Positions 43,356 to 53,106 of a DNA stretch of 64,000 nucleotides are shown here, one piece after another (position 1 is the first letter of the stretch; every line of letters begins with the position of its first letter). The translations under genes were made by a program, and so were the position numbers. Source of the stretch: Echinarachnius parma (taxonomy: Eukaryota > Echinodermata > Echinoidea > Clypeasteroida > Echinarachniidae); NCBI GenBank assembly GCA_037951105.1, contig JBAMJV010008044.1, positions 1 through 64,000 on the forward strand, written 5' to 3'. Below the pieces are notes generated by a model that worked only from the letters and a program-made list of their open reading frames with translations, made no database searches and was not told the DNA's origin.

Positions 43356-43427
43356 GGTCTCCGCCAGGACTCGAACCCGGGTCTCCAGCTTGGAACGCTG
43401 ACGCCTTAACCACTAGGCCACGGGGAC
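43356..43427 (-). tRNA. tRNA-Gly(TCC)-like gene or SINE head, copy 2
   Basis: Same fold as copy 1. The anticodon stem is TCAGC/GCTGG, a compensated G-C to A-T change, and the T stem has one G-T pair. Anticodon TCC, the same acceptor mismatch, and TTTTT just downstream. Same SINE context. Confidence 0.5.
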
Positions 43428-43846
43428 CGTGTGATTGAAGACAGATCCAAATTCAGGTCATTGGCAAGCCAATCTCTCGGCCCTTTGTACTCAATTAATT
43501 CATGGGGAAGGAGTTACGAACAACGCAAGCCGCCTGTACTTCAGCTGGATCACAAAGGAGTGATTCAAGTATTAGTTAGAACATATATATAAACGAAAGG
43601 TGAACTAATACATACAGCTTTGGTTTCTTCCAATATTTAAATAATGCAAAGAATAATCATAAATGATTGAGAAGGAAGAATAATAGGCGTAGCTTAATAA
43701 GCATTGTTCCTCCCTTTAATCCTCCAAATGAAAAAAGGCACTGGTCGACCAATTGGTCTCCGCTCCTGGCGGAGACCAATAAAAACATCATAAGAATAAA
43801 AAAGTGAATGTGAATACAAAGAAATTAATTACTTCATAGTTATACA

Positions 43847-44124
43847 CTTATCAATTGTATGACGCACCTCATGACCCCCGGGAATGGTGCATCATTTGTC
43901 CTATGCGAGTCAGATTTCGGTATTCCATGACGCACCCCCGTGTCCAAATTTTGACGGACCATTCAACTACAATGACGCATGCACTATCTCTTGATTTTGA
44001 CGAACCATGACTGGTAAACTGATGTGACGGACCAAGGGTTGCCTCAACGGTACCTGCGTCAAAAATGTTGTGGTATATGACCCAACCATGACGCACCATT
44101 CCCGGGGGTCATACAATTGATAAG
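43847..44124. mobile_element. TIR element, TATGACGCACCTC family, 278 bp
   Basis: CTTATCAATTGTATGACGCA at the left; its inverted copy at the right ends CATACAATTGATAAG. CCCCCGGGAATGGTGC occurs in both arms. It is a small relative of 38418-39474. Confidence 0.8.
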
Positions 44125-44539
44125 ATATTATACAGCCTTCCTTTGTAATGATGAAGTAAATTATAAGTAGACCATTTACAATACATTGTAGATGTGCTTG
44201 TCAGGGGCAAATCGGACAAGTAACATTTTAAATTGTCTAGTCTGGTTGCCCAACACAACAGGCAACTACAATTTAGCTACATATGAGAGATTGCATTGGG
44301 TTGCACTTGCATTCGGGCAAGTACAATTTGAAAATTCATGGTTTTACTTGACAAATGGGCAAGTAGAACAAAAGAGTTAGTATGGAGGCTTGAGTAGACA
44401 TAATACAACTTAAAGACATCCATGTAAAGTGTCTAACTCCACGAAAATTACTTGGACTGGAGCTTCCTAAGTTCTCTTCTGCCGTGTTGTTTAGCTTATA
44501 GTAAGTGGTGTCTTCTGCCAAGTATCAATGCTTTTGGAT

Positions 44540-44720
44540 AAACGTACAACTGTCGTAGTTGAACACGCCCAGCCGCGGCCGATGGCGCGCCACGCGATAA
44601 CGAAATCTGGCCTGCGGAGTAGCCGAAACCTTCGGTAGCACGACGGCAATGACCCGTTGCGACGGGTCGTTGGGCTAAGCGCGCAAATTCTGTACCGTCT
44701 ATATTATACACGTGTGCGGA
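44540..44720. other. CpG-rich island in AT-rich sequence
   Basis: Contains many CpG (CCGCGGCCGATGGCGCGCC, GACCCGTTGCGACGGGTCG). A perfect CACGTG lies near 44709, with TATATTATA beside it. A hairpin ACCCGTTGCGACGGGT sits at about 44651. Open on the minus strand for about 60 codons without a recognised family. It could be a promoter or CpG-rich transposon DNA. Confidence 0.35.
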
Positions 44721-45003
44721 ATTTGTCAAACGGACAATTATTACTGCAACAAATCTACGGCAGGCCATCAGTATTCGGTGATAAAATATTAACTCAATAT
44801 TTGTTTTTTTCACTAGGTAAAAAGTGGACGTTTTCTTTCAAACTTTCACAAATCTTCTAATTGTATTTTACAATGATGATGATATTGATATAGGATTGAA
44901 GTCTCAAATTTCATTTTGTGCAATATATCTGACACTTTACACGGATCACTTTAAGCGGCTTAATTAGCGCCGTGTGAATTACATTGATTGTAATAACTAT
45001 GAT

Positions 45004-45028
45004 CAGCTCTGTGCGTAGCACAGAGCTG
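45004..45028. other. perfect hairpin, 11-bp stem
   Basis: CAGCTCTGTGC, loop GTA, GCACAGAGCTG. A similar perfect hairpin with a 3-nt loop is at 46152-46178; together they bracket the palindrome region. Confidence 0.8.
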
Positions 45029-45188
45029 TGAATTACTGACGATCGAAATGGTGTAGCGTTTTTGCGATGAGGTGTTTTTATCACCTTTAATTATAATTTT
45101 TTTGTATTTGGTTAACCTTTTCTAGAGCACAAAAGTGCGTTTTATCTGCGCGCTACATATAAATTATATGAAAAGAATAATAACTTAC

Positions 45189-45290
45189 CTCAAATTGATG
45201 ATTAATCCCAAACGGCTACGCACAAATATTCGAAATTGTCCTGTCACCTCCAAAGTCATCGGCAATGCATGCTGGGATATATAGGCGAGG
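45189..45290 (-). promoter_or_regulatory. possible minus-strand promoter and first exon
   Basis: On the minus strand a TATATAT stretch is followed by TCCCAGCATGCATTGC (45277-45262), a close match to the ZNF143/THAP11 (SBS) core CCCAGCATGC. The sequence then runs to a consensus donor, AATTTGAG|GTAAGT, at 45189. Downstream in this direction lies NLR exon 1, 8.5 kb away, whose ATG is preceded by an acceptor-like TTCCTTCATAG. A link is possible but unproven. Confidence 0.35.
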
Positions 45291-45351
45291 TTTTATTCCG
45301 GTTCCGCGCGTAAGTGGCGATCGGTTGACTAATACATATAAGCCAGGCCAC

Positions 45352-45860
45352 TGTACTCAATGTTAACCTAACCGCCTGGCATATACATCGCTCGAAATCT
45401 TGCAGGAACATGTTTGTAGATGGGCGATGAGGTGTTTTATCCTCTTTAAGCAGATTTTTTTTTAATTTTGTTTACTTGTACTGCACCCTAAAATACCTAT
45501 GTACGACGGCGCTACACAAAATTGCTATAAAAAGAATGATAACTTACCTCAAATTGATTATTTATGTCGATCGTCCTTGTTAGAATCCGGCTTTTTTTTT
45601 CGATCCGTCGGCATCGCACAGCGGGATTCTAACAAGGACAATCGACATAAATAATCAATTTGAGGTAGGTTATCATTGTTTTTATAGCAATTTTGTGTAG
45701 CGCCGTCGTACATAGGTATTTTAGGGTGCAGTACAAGTAAACAAAATTTAAAAAAAATCTGCTTAAAGAGGATAAAACACCTCATCGCCCATCTACAAAC
45801 ATGTTCCTGCAAGATTTCGAGCGATGTATATGCCAGGCGGTTAGGTTAACATTGAGTACA
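45352..45860. repeat. 509-bp near-perfect palindrome
   Basis: Arms 45352-45588 and 45624-45860 (237 nt each) are inverted copies with few mismatches; the spacer is 35 nt. A more diverged direct copy of part of the arm (CGATGAGGTGTTTT, ACTTACCTCAAATTGATGAT) is at about 45065-45215. Each copy keeps a GAG|GT(A/G)(A/G)GTTAT donor-like site. Long frames inside are mirror artefacts. Confidence 0.9.
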
Positions 45861-46009
45861 TCTTGGCTCGTACGCCAAAGTTTGACCTGCGACCTCACGC
45901 ATGCGCACTGTGGACACAAATTCGGATACCATTTTGGAATTTTTGCTTCTTACCACAATCTGGACGATAAAAACCTAATTTTGTGAATTTATACACCGAA
46001 TGGAGCCTC

Positions 46010-46055
46010 ATGTATCAAGACAGTGGACCATTGATGTCCATGGATAACATCCGTC
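46010..46055 (+). CDS. possible short first coding exon
   Basis: Plus-strand ATG at 46010 reads MYQDSGPLMSMDNIR to a strong donor CGTC|GTAAGTAT at 46056. Upstream is a CpG-containing stretch with a CCATTTTGG (YY1-like) box at about 45931. An ATG at 46000 in another frame stops after 15 codons. No downstream exon was recognised, so this is only a candidate. Confidence 0.2.
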
Positions 46056-46151
46056 GTAAGTATAAAACCAGATATAAATTGTATAGTATCTTATATACTA
46101 TTTTTACCAATAATTGTTACGACCGATACACCTAACAGTCACTTCAATATG

Positions 46152-46178
46152 CCAGACTCTGTCTACGACAGAGTCTGG
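46152..46178. other. perfect hairpin, 12-bp stem
   Basis: CCAGACTCTGTC, loop TAC, GACAGAGTCTGG, with no mismatch. Confidence 0.8.
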
Positions 46179-46559
46179 TTAGGCTATGATTGTAATTGCT
46201 ATTGACATTATGCGACCCGGCTACAGCACACATTCATTCACTCAAGAAAGTGTGCATGTGTATAATTATAATGTTATTGCATACAAATATCGTTTATTAA
46301 TTGGCATAAATTATGCCTGGTGCACCGATTTGAATTGAGGATGTTATGCCATGACCATGTCCCTAACTGAGAATACACTATTACAAACACTAACCTTGCG
46401 CTTGGCTTTAGTTTTGCGACTCCATTCCAATTTTAATTCAGTTCCATGTCATGGTAGACAAACTTGAAATCAGGAAACCAGGGCTGCCATATCTTTGCGT
46501 TGTGTACTGTATCAATTACGGGCCGAGCCTCGTAGTCCACCACTACCAACGACGCTTGT

Positions 46560-46700
46560 TAAGTACTATTTTGCATTGAGGGGTGCGCACACACGCCCAA
46601 ACAGCGATCGATCTCTGTGTCGCACCCTTGCGTGCGCCCATGACGTGACGTGCAACTTTTCATTGTGATTGGAAATGACGTCATCCCGCGAGCAGGGAGA
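46560..46700. promoter_or_regulatory. CpG-rich block with CRE and CCAAT boxes
   Basis: A full CRE palindrome TGACGTCA is at 46676-46683. An inverted CCAAT (GATTGG) is 9 bases before it, and TGACGTGACGTG is at 46640. A GC-rich neighbourhood suggests a promoter, but no transcript start or exon is recognised. Confidence 0.3.
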
Positions 46701-47282
46701 TCCCCTAAAGGCCCAGCTACAATCTTCTGGTGTACTTCAATGGGGAGGGGGTGGGGGAATATTGAATAATTGGGTGTCATTGTCCCCTACCAAATCCCTG
46801 GTCCTTCTGTCGGTATGGTTCTACCACATGATACTATGGCATACTTGTACTTGAATACCTACTTTGATCCATTTCATGATTTCTCGAACGTCAAATAGTT
46901 GACTCCAAACCCTGAACCTAGCTTACCCTAATGTAGACTAGTGATTCTAATCCCTATATCCTCATTCCTCAATCCTATTCCTAATCTTAATCTCTGAATT
47001 CTGATGTTGCTAGCAGACAGACAAACGTGGAAGTAGCCTAAACCAAATGTGTGCACACTCAGCATCCGGCCTATATCAATGTGTTTCTTGAGAATGATTT
47101 GTTTAAATTTGTCTTCATGTTGCTTTCTTTTGGACGGCAGGGGACGGGTATATAGGGAAGGGGGATGGGGTGGTTGTTGAGTATGGCCATTTTAAAAATC
47201 AGTCTCTCATCTGCAGACAATTTGATTTTTCGTGAAATATCAATACCAACGTGGATTGATTATGAATTTTCAGGGATTGTTA

Positions 47283-47357
47283 CTGCAATGATTCATCATC
47301 ATCATTAACCATCATTTATTAGGCTTCATCATCTACATCACCATCACCATCACCATC

Positions 47358-47391
<34 letters not shown>

Positions 47392-48150
47392 TTCCCAGGA
47401 CGAAATTCCTATTGAAATTCTAATGGGTTTCTAATTGGTACCCATGCATTGCTATTTCAATTGGTACAAATCGTTCATTTTCCATATGCATGCTATATTT
47501 GATTACCGATTGATTTCGATTGGTAATTTACCAATTTATTTCAATTGGTAATTTACCAATTGATTTAAATTGGTATATAATGGTCAATGGGAATTTCATC
47601 CTGGGTTATCACCATCACCACCGTCATCACGATACCATCATATCGTCGTCGGTATCATCATCATCAAGATCATCATTCATCATCATTATCACCATCACCA
47701 CCACCACCACCACCCTCATCATCACCACCACTACCATCATATCATCAAGTGTCAATATCATCGTCAAGATCATCATATCACCATCACCACCATCGTCAGC
47801 ATCATCACCACCATGCACCACCGTCATAATCACCCATCATATCATCAAGTGTCGATATCATCAACATCATATCACCATCATCCTCATCACCACCATCATC
47901 ATCACCATCATCACCACCACTACCATCATATCATCAAGTGTCGATATCATCATCATCATCAACATCACATCACCATCATCATCCTCATCACCACCGTCAT
48001 CTTCACTATCATCACCACCACTACCATCATATCATCAAGTGTCAATATCATCATCATCATCATTCATCATTATCACCTGCCATCACCACCGTCATCAGGT
48101 ACCATCATCACCAACACTACCATCATATCAAGTGTCGATGATGATATCAT
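47283..48150. repeat. ATC/CAC trinucleotide microsatellite, compound
   Basis: Two stretches (47290-47395; 47605-48140) of CATCATCAC-type triplets. The longer one has a higher-order unit around ACTACCATCATATCATCAAG followed by TGTC(A/G)ATATCATC, repeated five or more times. All three plus-strand frames are open (His, Ile/Thr, Ser/Pro runs), which is expected from the repeat and is not evidence of a gene. Confidence 0.95.
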
Positions 48151-48478
48151 TAATGAATTATAATAATGACGATGTCGTTGGTGGCGATGATCAAATATTG
48201 AACCATGTTTTTTCCACACTTGTTTTTCTATGTGATATCAATGGTCAACATAATTCTTCAGACAAAGTGTGGTACGTGCAACATGAAGTTGATCTTACTC
48301 TCTAATCCATGTACAATAGCGCCATCTACCGCCCAGTATAGGGAGCACGTAACTGCAGTTTTGGTTGTTTTTGTGTGAGCGTCAATCAGACTATAAAAGA
48401 GTTTGAAGTGAGGGCGATGGACAAGGGTGCGTGTATGAATGGCGTAGCGTGGTTTGACCGATTGAGGGCACACCTTAT

Positions 48479-49460
48479 ATTTAGGTGATACGTATATATA
48501 TTAGGTGATACGTATATATACGTATCACCTATTGTTATTACTCAGCGGGGTGTTTCCACAATCGCACAATACTTCACGATCATCTCTGGCTTTGTGTATA
48601 TAATTCGTGTCATGTTACAAGGCTCGATCTCGATAAGATCTTGTTCATAACATATCAAATTATCATGCGACATCATTTGATAACGCTACCACGATCCGTC
48701 GTCATTTCCCGCGGTCATTCCGATTTCATTCGACATCATTTTGATAACGCTATCACGATCCGTCTTTATTTCCCGCGGTCATTACGATCTCGAAATATAC
48801 CGCAATTGTGGAAACACAATTATTAGGTGATACGTATAGCGTATCACGTATTGTTATTACTCAGCGGGGTGTTTCCACAATCGCACAATACTTCACGATC
48901 ATCTCTGGCTTTGTGTATATAACTCGTGTCATGTTACAAGGCTCGATCTCGATAAGATCTTGTTCATAACATATCAAATTATCATGCGACATCATTTGAT
49001 AACGCTACCACGATCCGTCGTCATTTCCCGCGGTCATTCCGATTTCATTCGACATCATTTTGATAACGCTATCACGATCCGTCTTTATTTCCCGCGGTCA
49101 TTACGATCTTCAAATATACCGCAATTGTGGAAACACAATTATTAGGTGATACGTATAGCGTATCACGTATTGTTATTACTCAGCGGGGTGTTTCCACAAT
49201 CGCACAATACTTCACGATCATCTCTGGCTTTGTGTATATAACTCGTGTCATGTTACAAGGCTCGATCTCGATAAGATCTTGTTCATAACATATCAAATTA
49301 TCATGCGACATCATTTGATAACGCTACCACGATCCGTCGTCATTTCCCGCGGTCATTCCGATTTCATTCGACATCATTTTGATAACGCTATCACGATCCG
49401 TCTTTATTTCCCGCGGTCATTACGATCTCAAAATATACCGCAATTGTGGAAACACAATTC
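48479..49460. repeat. three tandem 319-bp units
   Basis: Units start near 48500, 48822 and 49141, with almost no differences. Each begins ATTAGGTGATACGTAT..., has TGTTTCCACAATCGCACAAT near the start and CCGCAATTGTGGAAACACAA at the end (inverted, so each unit is TIR-like), and carries CACGATCCGTC and TTCCCGCGGTCATT twice inside. The 61-codon frames repeat with the unit and are not genes. Confidence 0.92.
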
Positions 49461-52114
49461 TTTTTATTCTTTTTCTTTGTACGTTTTTTGTGTCTCGTGT
49501 CTGTAAAATTTGGCTGGGGATATGATAATGAAACCTGGTGAACATAATAGACCTTGGTCCGACATTGTGCACCTGGGTAATGATTATGACGGTACTACTC
49601 TGTGACGTCATGGAGACGCCATTTTGTGAAATATTTCAACAGCCCATACCTTTCTTACGTAATGGTATATTTTCACCAAATTCTGTACATGGCAAGCTAA
49701 GTTCAAGGGCTATATAAAAATGTCGCACCCAAGGTCGTACGGACAACGACGGACGCGTACGCGCGCGTCAAAGGGTAAAAATCCTTGAAAAATTCTCAAA
49801 TCAACCGGCGAACCAATTTTCCATACGTTTCAGGTCATTCCGAGCATTTCAAAATTTTGCGCGCGTGCGCGTTTGCGCGCGCGCTTTTTCACGCGTAGCG
49901 CGCACGGAACAAAAAAATGGCGTTTTTTTTTTTGGAAACTGTTCCTAATACTTTCTATGATAAATTAAAACAGTTTCCAGATCTCCTCGACCAAAAACGC
50001 TCGAACAGGAGGGCGTAAAACTTTAAAATCCGCGAGTGCTGCTATGCACAAAATATGTACAAAATATGCCCTTTTTTAATTGATAATAATTTTTAAAATC
50101 CACGGGCGATTTTGTTAAAAATATTTTTCCTTGCAGACGAATGAGTTGTAGATACAACGTCATGCATCCGTATCGCCAACCAAACCTCATTATGTAATCA
50201 TATGACCATGAGAAGTTAACATTAGCAGTTTTCAACGATTTTATCATTTGCGATTATGTATATATCGTGTTTGGATTCCGATATCTCGGTCAATTCTGCT
50301 TGAATCTGTCCCAAGTTTTGATATCTTGTAGCTGGGACGATCCTGAACAATTACTATCTCTTTCCGACCGGAAATGTGCCGATGCGCGCGAGCTACACAT
50401 GAAATCCGCGCGTGCTGCCATATGTAAAATATGTGAAAATGTGGTAAAAACATGCCCTGTTCAATTGATCATAAATTTGAAAATCCATGTTCAGTATTTT
50501 GGTTGTTGTGTATTCGTGACAGAGTATGAGTTGTAGATATGGTGCGATATTCAAAAATCGCCAATCGGACATCGTGACGTCATCAATTTGCCATGAAAAG
50601 CGAAAATTAAATTTTGATTGATTTCATAAATTTTGTGTTATGTTTTGAAGGTGCAGTTGTGTGTCTATCTCCTTCGATTCTGGTCGAATACGTCTACAAT
50701 TTTGATATGCTGTAGCGGAGATCTGGAGGAAAAATAATGTGTTCCTATTATGTTGCTCAAATAATGGAAACATTTGTTTTCCCTCTATTGCAATGTAGCA
50801 TACAAATAATTCAAGATATTCCCAGTAAGCCGTTATATATCTTTTGTTTCATAACTTATGGCGTTTTTAATTAGATGTTTGAAAACAGTAATTGATTCTC
50901 AATACAGCGCACATCAAATTTATGCATATAATGCGTTGCCAATTAATGAGACCAGAACACCCTCCCCAATGTTAGGGTCTTCACCCTCATACTACATCAT
51001 ACAATTTTATGAAACGCCCCTCCTTCCAGTAACGGTCAAAATAGTCTCTCACCCCTAGCATTTGTGCGTATTATCCCTATTAGAAATGAAATAATGCATG
51101 GGGAAGGAATTGTGATTCTCACTGTATGTTTAAACACCAACGTATAGCACAATATTCCTTTCTCCATTCATATCATGCTTGTGTGTTTCATACCATGGAG
51201 TAAACAATTTAAGAGAGGTGTGTGTTGACTAACATATCATGACGGAACATTCTGTGTTACACGACCGTGTTAATGATGGTGATGATTATTGGATGATCTA
51301 TTATGTTTCAGAATATCACAAAGGTGGGATCGAGTATGCTGTGCATTAAAGGTGATTATTCCTGATTCTATGTTACACGTGTTAATGATGGTGGTGATAA
51401 TTATTGGATTATCTATTATGCTTCAGAATATCACGAAGTGGGGATTAATACTTGTCTCGATAATACATTGTTTTGTTGTTTTAGACATGCATACTGACTA
51501 AATTAATGCTTTCGTGATGGAAAATGCTATATGAATTTTAGTTGTAATGAAAGTAATGAAATATACAGTTAATATATTTGTAGAAAAATATTAGGAATAT
51601 ATCACCAATGTGAAAAGGTAGTTTCAGTAGAGCCAGTGTGACAAAAAGCAGACTTGTATCTGAAACCTTAACCCTTTCAATTTGGAAAGTGTATTATTTA
51701 TGTGTTGTATTATAGTGTCCTACGGACGTGAATAAAGACACTTGTAAAAGATCATCTTGTAAGATGATACATGGTCATAGATTAGCTCCAGTTTGGACTG
51801 GTAGAGTTCACGGGCGTATAGATCGGGGGAGGGGGTGGGATGGGTAATATACCCCCCTCCCTTTTTTGGGTGGGGGTGTGGGGGGGGGGGGGGGGGGAGG
51901 CAATGGCCTGTACAATAATTCCCTGCTATTTCTAACATTACATCTTTATAAAAAATACATAAGAATACTAATAATAACCACGCTTCTAATTAGAGTGATG
52001 TTTTAAACACAAATTTCGAACGGGCTCCAAATGGGAGGGGGGTAATAACCATCCCATACCCTCCCTTAAATTTGTATAGACCTGGTATAGACATATACAT
52101 GTACATGTGAGAGT

Positions 52115-52160
<46 letters not shown>
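49461..52160. repeat. segmental repeat unit A (2.7 kb)
   Basis: Starts TTTTTATTCTTTTTCTTTG, ends in a (GT)n run at 52116-52159. Nearly identical to unit B (53107-55823). CpG-rich near 49740-49910 (GCGCGCGTGCGCG). No frame longer than about 90 codons and no recognised protein motif, so it is non-coding or long decayed. CRE TGACGTCA is at 49603 and TATATAAAA at 49711. Confidence 0.93.
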
Positions 52161-52318
52161 ATAGAGGGGAAATGGTGAGAGGAGAGCTGTGCTTATTCCT
52201 CAAACCTGTTAATTCTCTATACTGGAGTGCTCAATTCCCATCCATTTTCACACTATTAAGATTCAATTTCATCCTAAAAAAAGAATGTGCCAATGCTAAC
52301 TTCAATTTTGTCTATTGT

Positions 52319-52515
52319 TAAAGAGATAGTTGAGTTTTGGTAGAGAGGGCGCTACATATAATAATTTTTCTGAGATAATAAAAAACTGAGTGTCAAATTT
52401 GAAAGAGCATAATATTTTAGTGACAGAATAAACTTTATTTGATCAAAATCGGTTCAGAAACGACTGAAATATCCATAAATATAACAATTTGTAATGAACC
52501 TGGGGCCCCAGGTTT
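52319..52515 (+). mobile_element. MITE family F1, left half
   Basis: AAAGAGATAGTTGAGTTTTG, AGAGGGCGCTACA, ACTTTATTTGATCAAAAT.GG match the copy at 63116. Homology is lost after about 200 bp. Confidence 0.75.
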
Positions 52516-52996
52516 GGATCATACAGTTAAAGGTCAAGGTCACAAGATTCATTATATATGTATATCCCAATATATAGCTCATAATTGTTATAGCTCAAGA
52601 TCTGGTTAATGAATTACCATCAAAATAGAGTTTACAGTATTAATTCAATACATGTTAATTTTGGATTGATATAAAAATTGCGTGATAGTGGAAACAAAAA
52701 TACATCTAATTTTTTTAAATACTAAATCAACCATTTGTATAGACCTTTATAATTTCCAGCTACATGTAATAAGATGCTCAGGGCATGAAGGGTACATGCC
52801 TTGCAATCAATATGGAGTTCGAACCTAGATAAACTCTGCACATGTGTCCCACATAATATTGTGTACTTCAATAAGACCCTTATTTAAGATAATTAATATG
52901 ATCTTCACAATAACAAGACAAAACAACTGCTTTTTTGGACGCCATCTTGGATTGCAAATCCTTAGAGATAGACCTCTGAATAATTTTTCCTCATTA
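52516..52996. other. no recognisable gene between units A and B
   Basis: AT-rich. The overlapping frames at 52825-53152 run into the Helitron tail and unit B and have no family signature. Confidence 0.4.
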
Positions 52997-53106
52997 AGAT
53001 TTCCTCCAAATAAAATTGGTTTAAACTTGTTGTGGAAAGGTTCAAAAGATAAATTTTCAAATGGGTACGGATCACCTAATTCGTCTATGACGAATTTCAT
53101 GTCTAG
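52997..53106 (+). mobile_element. Helitron-type 3' end, copy 1
   Basis: A 110-bp tail shared with 58277-58386. Near the end is a hairpin AATTCGTC-TAT-GACGAATT (53078-53096), then six bases, then CTAG (53103-53106) followed by T. A short hairpin just before CTRR with a T flank is the Helitron 3' signature. No Rep/helicase protein is visible, so non-autonomous. Confidence 0.65.

Larger units (their letters stand above)
42675..43785 (-). repeat. cluster of tRNA-derived SINEs (four partial or full units)
   Basis: Units share AATAATCATAAATGATT(A/G)AG, GCGTAGCTTAATAAGCA, TTCCTCC.TTTAATCCTCC and AAAGGCACTGGTCGA. Two have complete tRNA-like heads (42789-42860, 43356-43427) and two are cut (about 43080-43203, about 43640-43775), one next to a (TA)n run at 43210-43243. 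Direct tandem spacing is about 400-570 bp. Confidence 0.8.

Noticed and set aside
45558..45986. Frames within the palindrome
   Set aside because: They arise from the inverted arms and include a poly-T/A spacer. No protein similarity is recognised.
47520..48305. 261-codon His/Ile/Ser-rich frame
   Set aside because: It lies in an ATC/CAC microsatellite that is open in all three plus-strand frames.
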